From a virus, in the IMG/VR virus record IMGVR_UViG_3300010392_000649, positions 1 to 30,458 of that record: DNA of 30,458 nt; one strand, written 5' to 3'. Below are positions 30,061 to 30,458 of the stretch, one piece after another. The stretch's first letter is position 1; each line of letters starts with the position of its first letter. A model generated the notes under the pieces. The model saw nothing but the letters and a program-made list of their open reading frames with translations. It had not been told where the DNA came from and did not search any database. The translations under genes and the position numbers were made by a program.

Positions 30061-30458
30061 GTTAGTCTCCTTTTACACATCTTAATAAAAGCACCATACT
30101 CTTCGATGTCTTGCTCACTATACGCTTGATCGAGACCAATCTCCTTATAATGCTCTACCCAGTATTCGATCCGCTTGTCTACGCATCCTATTTGAATACG
30201 ATCTTCGTGGCAATAAGCAAAGTGTCGGTCTCCTTGGAAGCTTAGTATTTCAGTTCCATGAAGATCCGCCCCCTGAAGATTAGCCCCCTGAAGATTAGCC
30301 CCCTCAAGATTAGCCTCCTGAAGATTAGCCCCCTGAAGATTAGCCCACCGAAGATTCGCACTCCAAAGATTCGCCCCATGAAGATCCGCCCCATGAAGAT
30401 TAGCTCTTTCTCCTGCTGGATCCTTATCGAGCCATAATTTATGCTTTCTTAATATTTC
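30057..30458 (-). CDS. pentapeptide-repeat protein (5' end beyond window)
   Basis: The reading frame is open to the right edge; 133 residues are visible. Residues 19-65 hold about ten A(N/D)LxG-type five-residue units (for example [19 protein letters not shown]), which fold as a right-handed four-sided helix. After it comes a C-terminal part ([20 protein letters not shown], then [15 protein letters not shown]) of a type seen after such repeats in other phage proteins. Pentapeptide proteins can mimic DNA and block gyrase (Qnr, MfpA), but this run is short and the role here is open. It is the most upstream visible gene of the operon. Confidence 0.85.
   Translation of the reverse strand, partial: EILRKHKLWLDKDPAGERANLHGADLHGANLWSANLRWANLQGANLQEANLEGANLQGANLQGADLHGTEILSFQGDRHFAYCHEDRIQIGCVDKRIEYWVEHYKEIGLDQAYSEQDIEEYGAFIKMCKRRLT
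30262..30410 (-). repeat. 15-bp tandem repeat coding pentapeptide units
   Basis: Ten 15-base units begin with AGAT at 30262, 30277, 30292 and so on to 30397 on the plus strand, most of the form AGATTAGCCCCCTGA. They code the A(N/D)LxG units on the minus strand. Three or more neighbouring units are nearly identical, so recent unit gain or loss is likely. Confidence 0.9.

Noticed and set aside
30262-30410. CRISPR-like array of short repeats
   Set aside because: Units are 15 bases with no spacers and keep frame as A(N/D)LxG peptides, so this is a coding repeat. The Cas4-like protein elsewhere is a stand-alone phage nuclease.

Overview
The window is a piece of a tailed double-stranded DNA phage (Caudoviricetes) with a long, non-contractile, siphovirus-type tail. 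The evidence is a scaffold and HK97-fold-type capsid pair, a head-tail connector, a tail tube protein, a lambda G/GT-style pair of tail assembly chaperones with a -1 slippery site, a tape measure protein of about 778 residues, and no sheath or baseplate-wedge genes. The host cannot be named. Strong GGAG-type ribosome binding sites are general among bacteria, and a secreted thioredoxin-fold protein hints at a host with an oxidising extracytoplasmic space. The window is not a complete genome: terminase and portal are not in it, no endolysin is visible, and genes run off both ends.

Left two thirds (1-19940, + strand, virion genes): end of a gpG/gp10-like morphogenesis protein, scaffold, major capsid protein, a strong intrinsic terminator, then an unusual cassette (1848-6101) of small beta-rich proteins, a collagen-containing fibre, a LamG-fold protein and a small coiled-coil membrane protein. 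This cassette sits between the capsid gene and the head-tail connector. The tail follows: connector, tail-end protein, tail tube, chaperones G and GT, tape measure, distal tail proteins, a large fibre with a C1q-like jelly roll, a tail hub-like protein, a small structural protein and a glycine-rich adhesin.

Right third (19957-30458, - strand, early genes): a tightly packed leftward operon whose genes mostly overlap by 1-4 bases (ATGA, TAATG, GTGA). In transcription order it has a pentapeptide-repeat protein (cut by the window end), small unknown proteins, an exported thioredoxin-fold protein, a small unknown, an unknown protein with capsid-like codon choice, a ClpP-fold protease, an HNH nuclease, an unknown, a DEDDy exonuclease with zinc ribbon, a small overlapping gene, a DUF5664 (dATP/dGTP diphosphohydrolase-type) protein, a PD-(D/E)XK nuclease with a Cas4-like cysteine cluster, an ERF single-strand annealing protein, a fused AEP primase-RecA helicase, a family B DNA polymerase and one small unknown. 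Together these make a largely self-sufficient replication and recombination module: primer synthesis and unwinding, synthesis with proofreading, end resection plus annealing, and nucleotide-pool adjustment. The early and late blocks converge near 19950.

The most interesting items are the fibre/LamG cassette inside the head module, the dnaX-like frameshift signal with an upstream Shine-Dalgarno-like element, a perfect EF-hand loop in the connector, the secreted thioredoxin, the early-operon ClpP protease next to a highly codon-biased unknown gene, and the Cas4-like nuclease/ERF pair.
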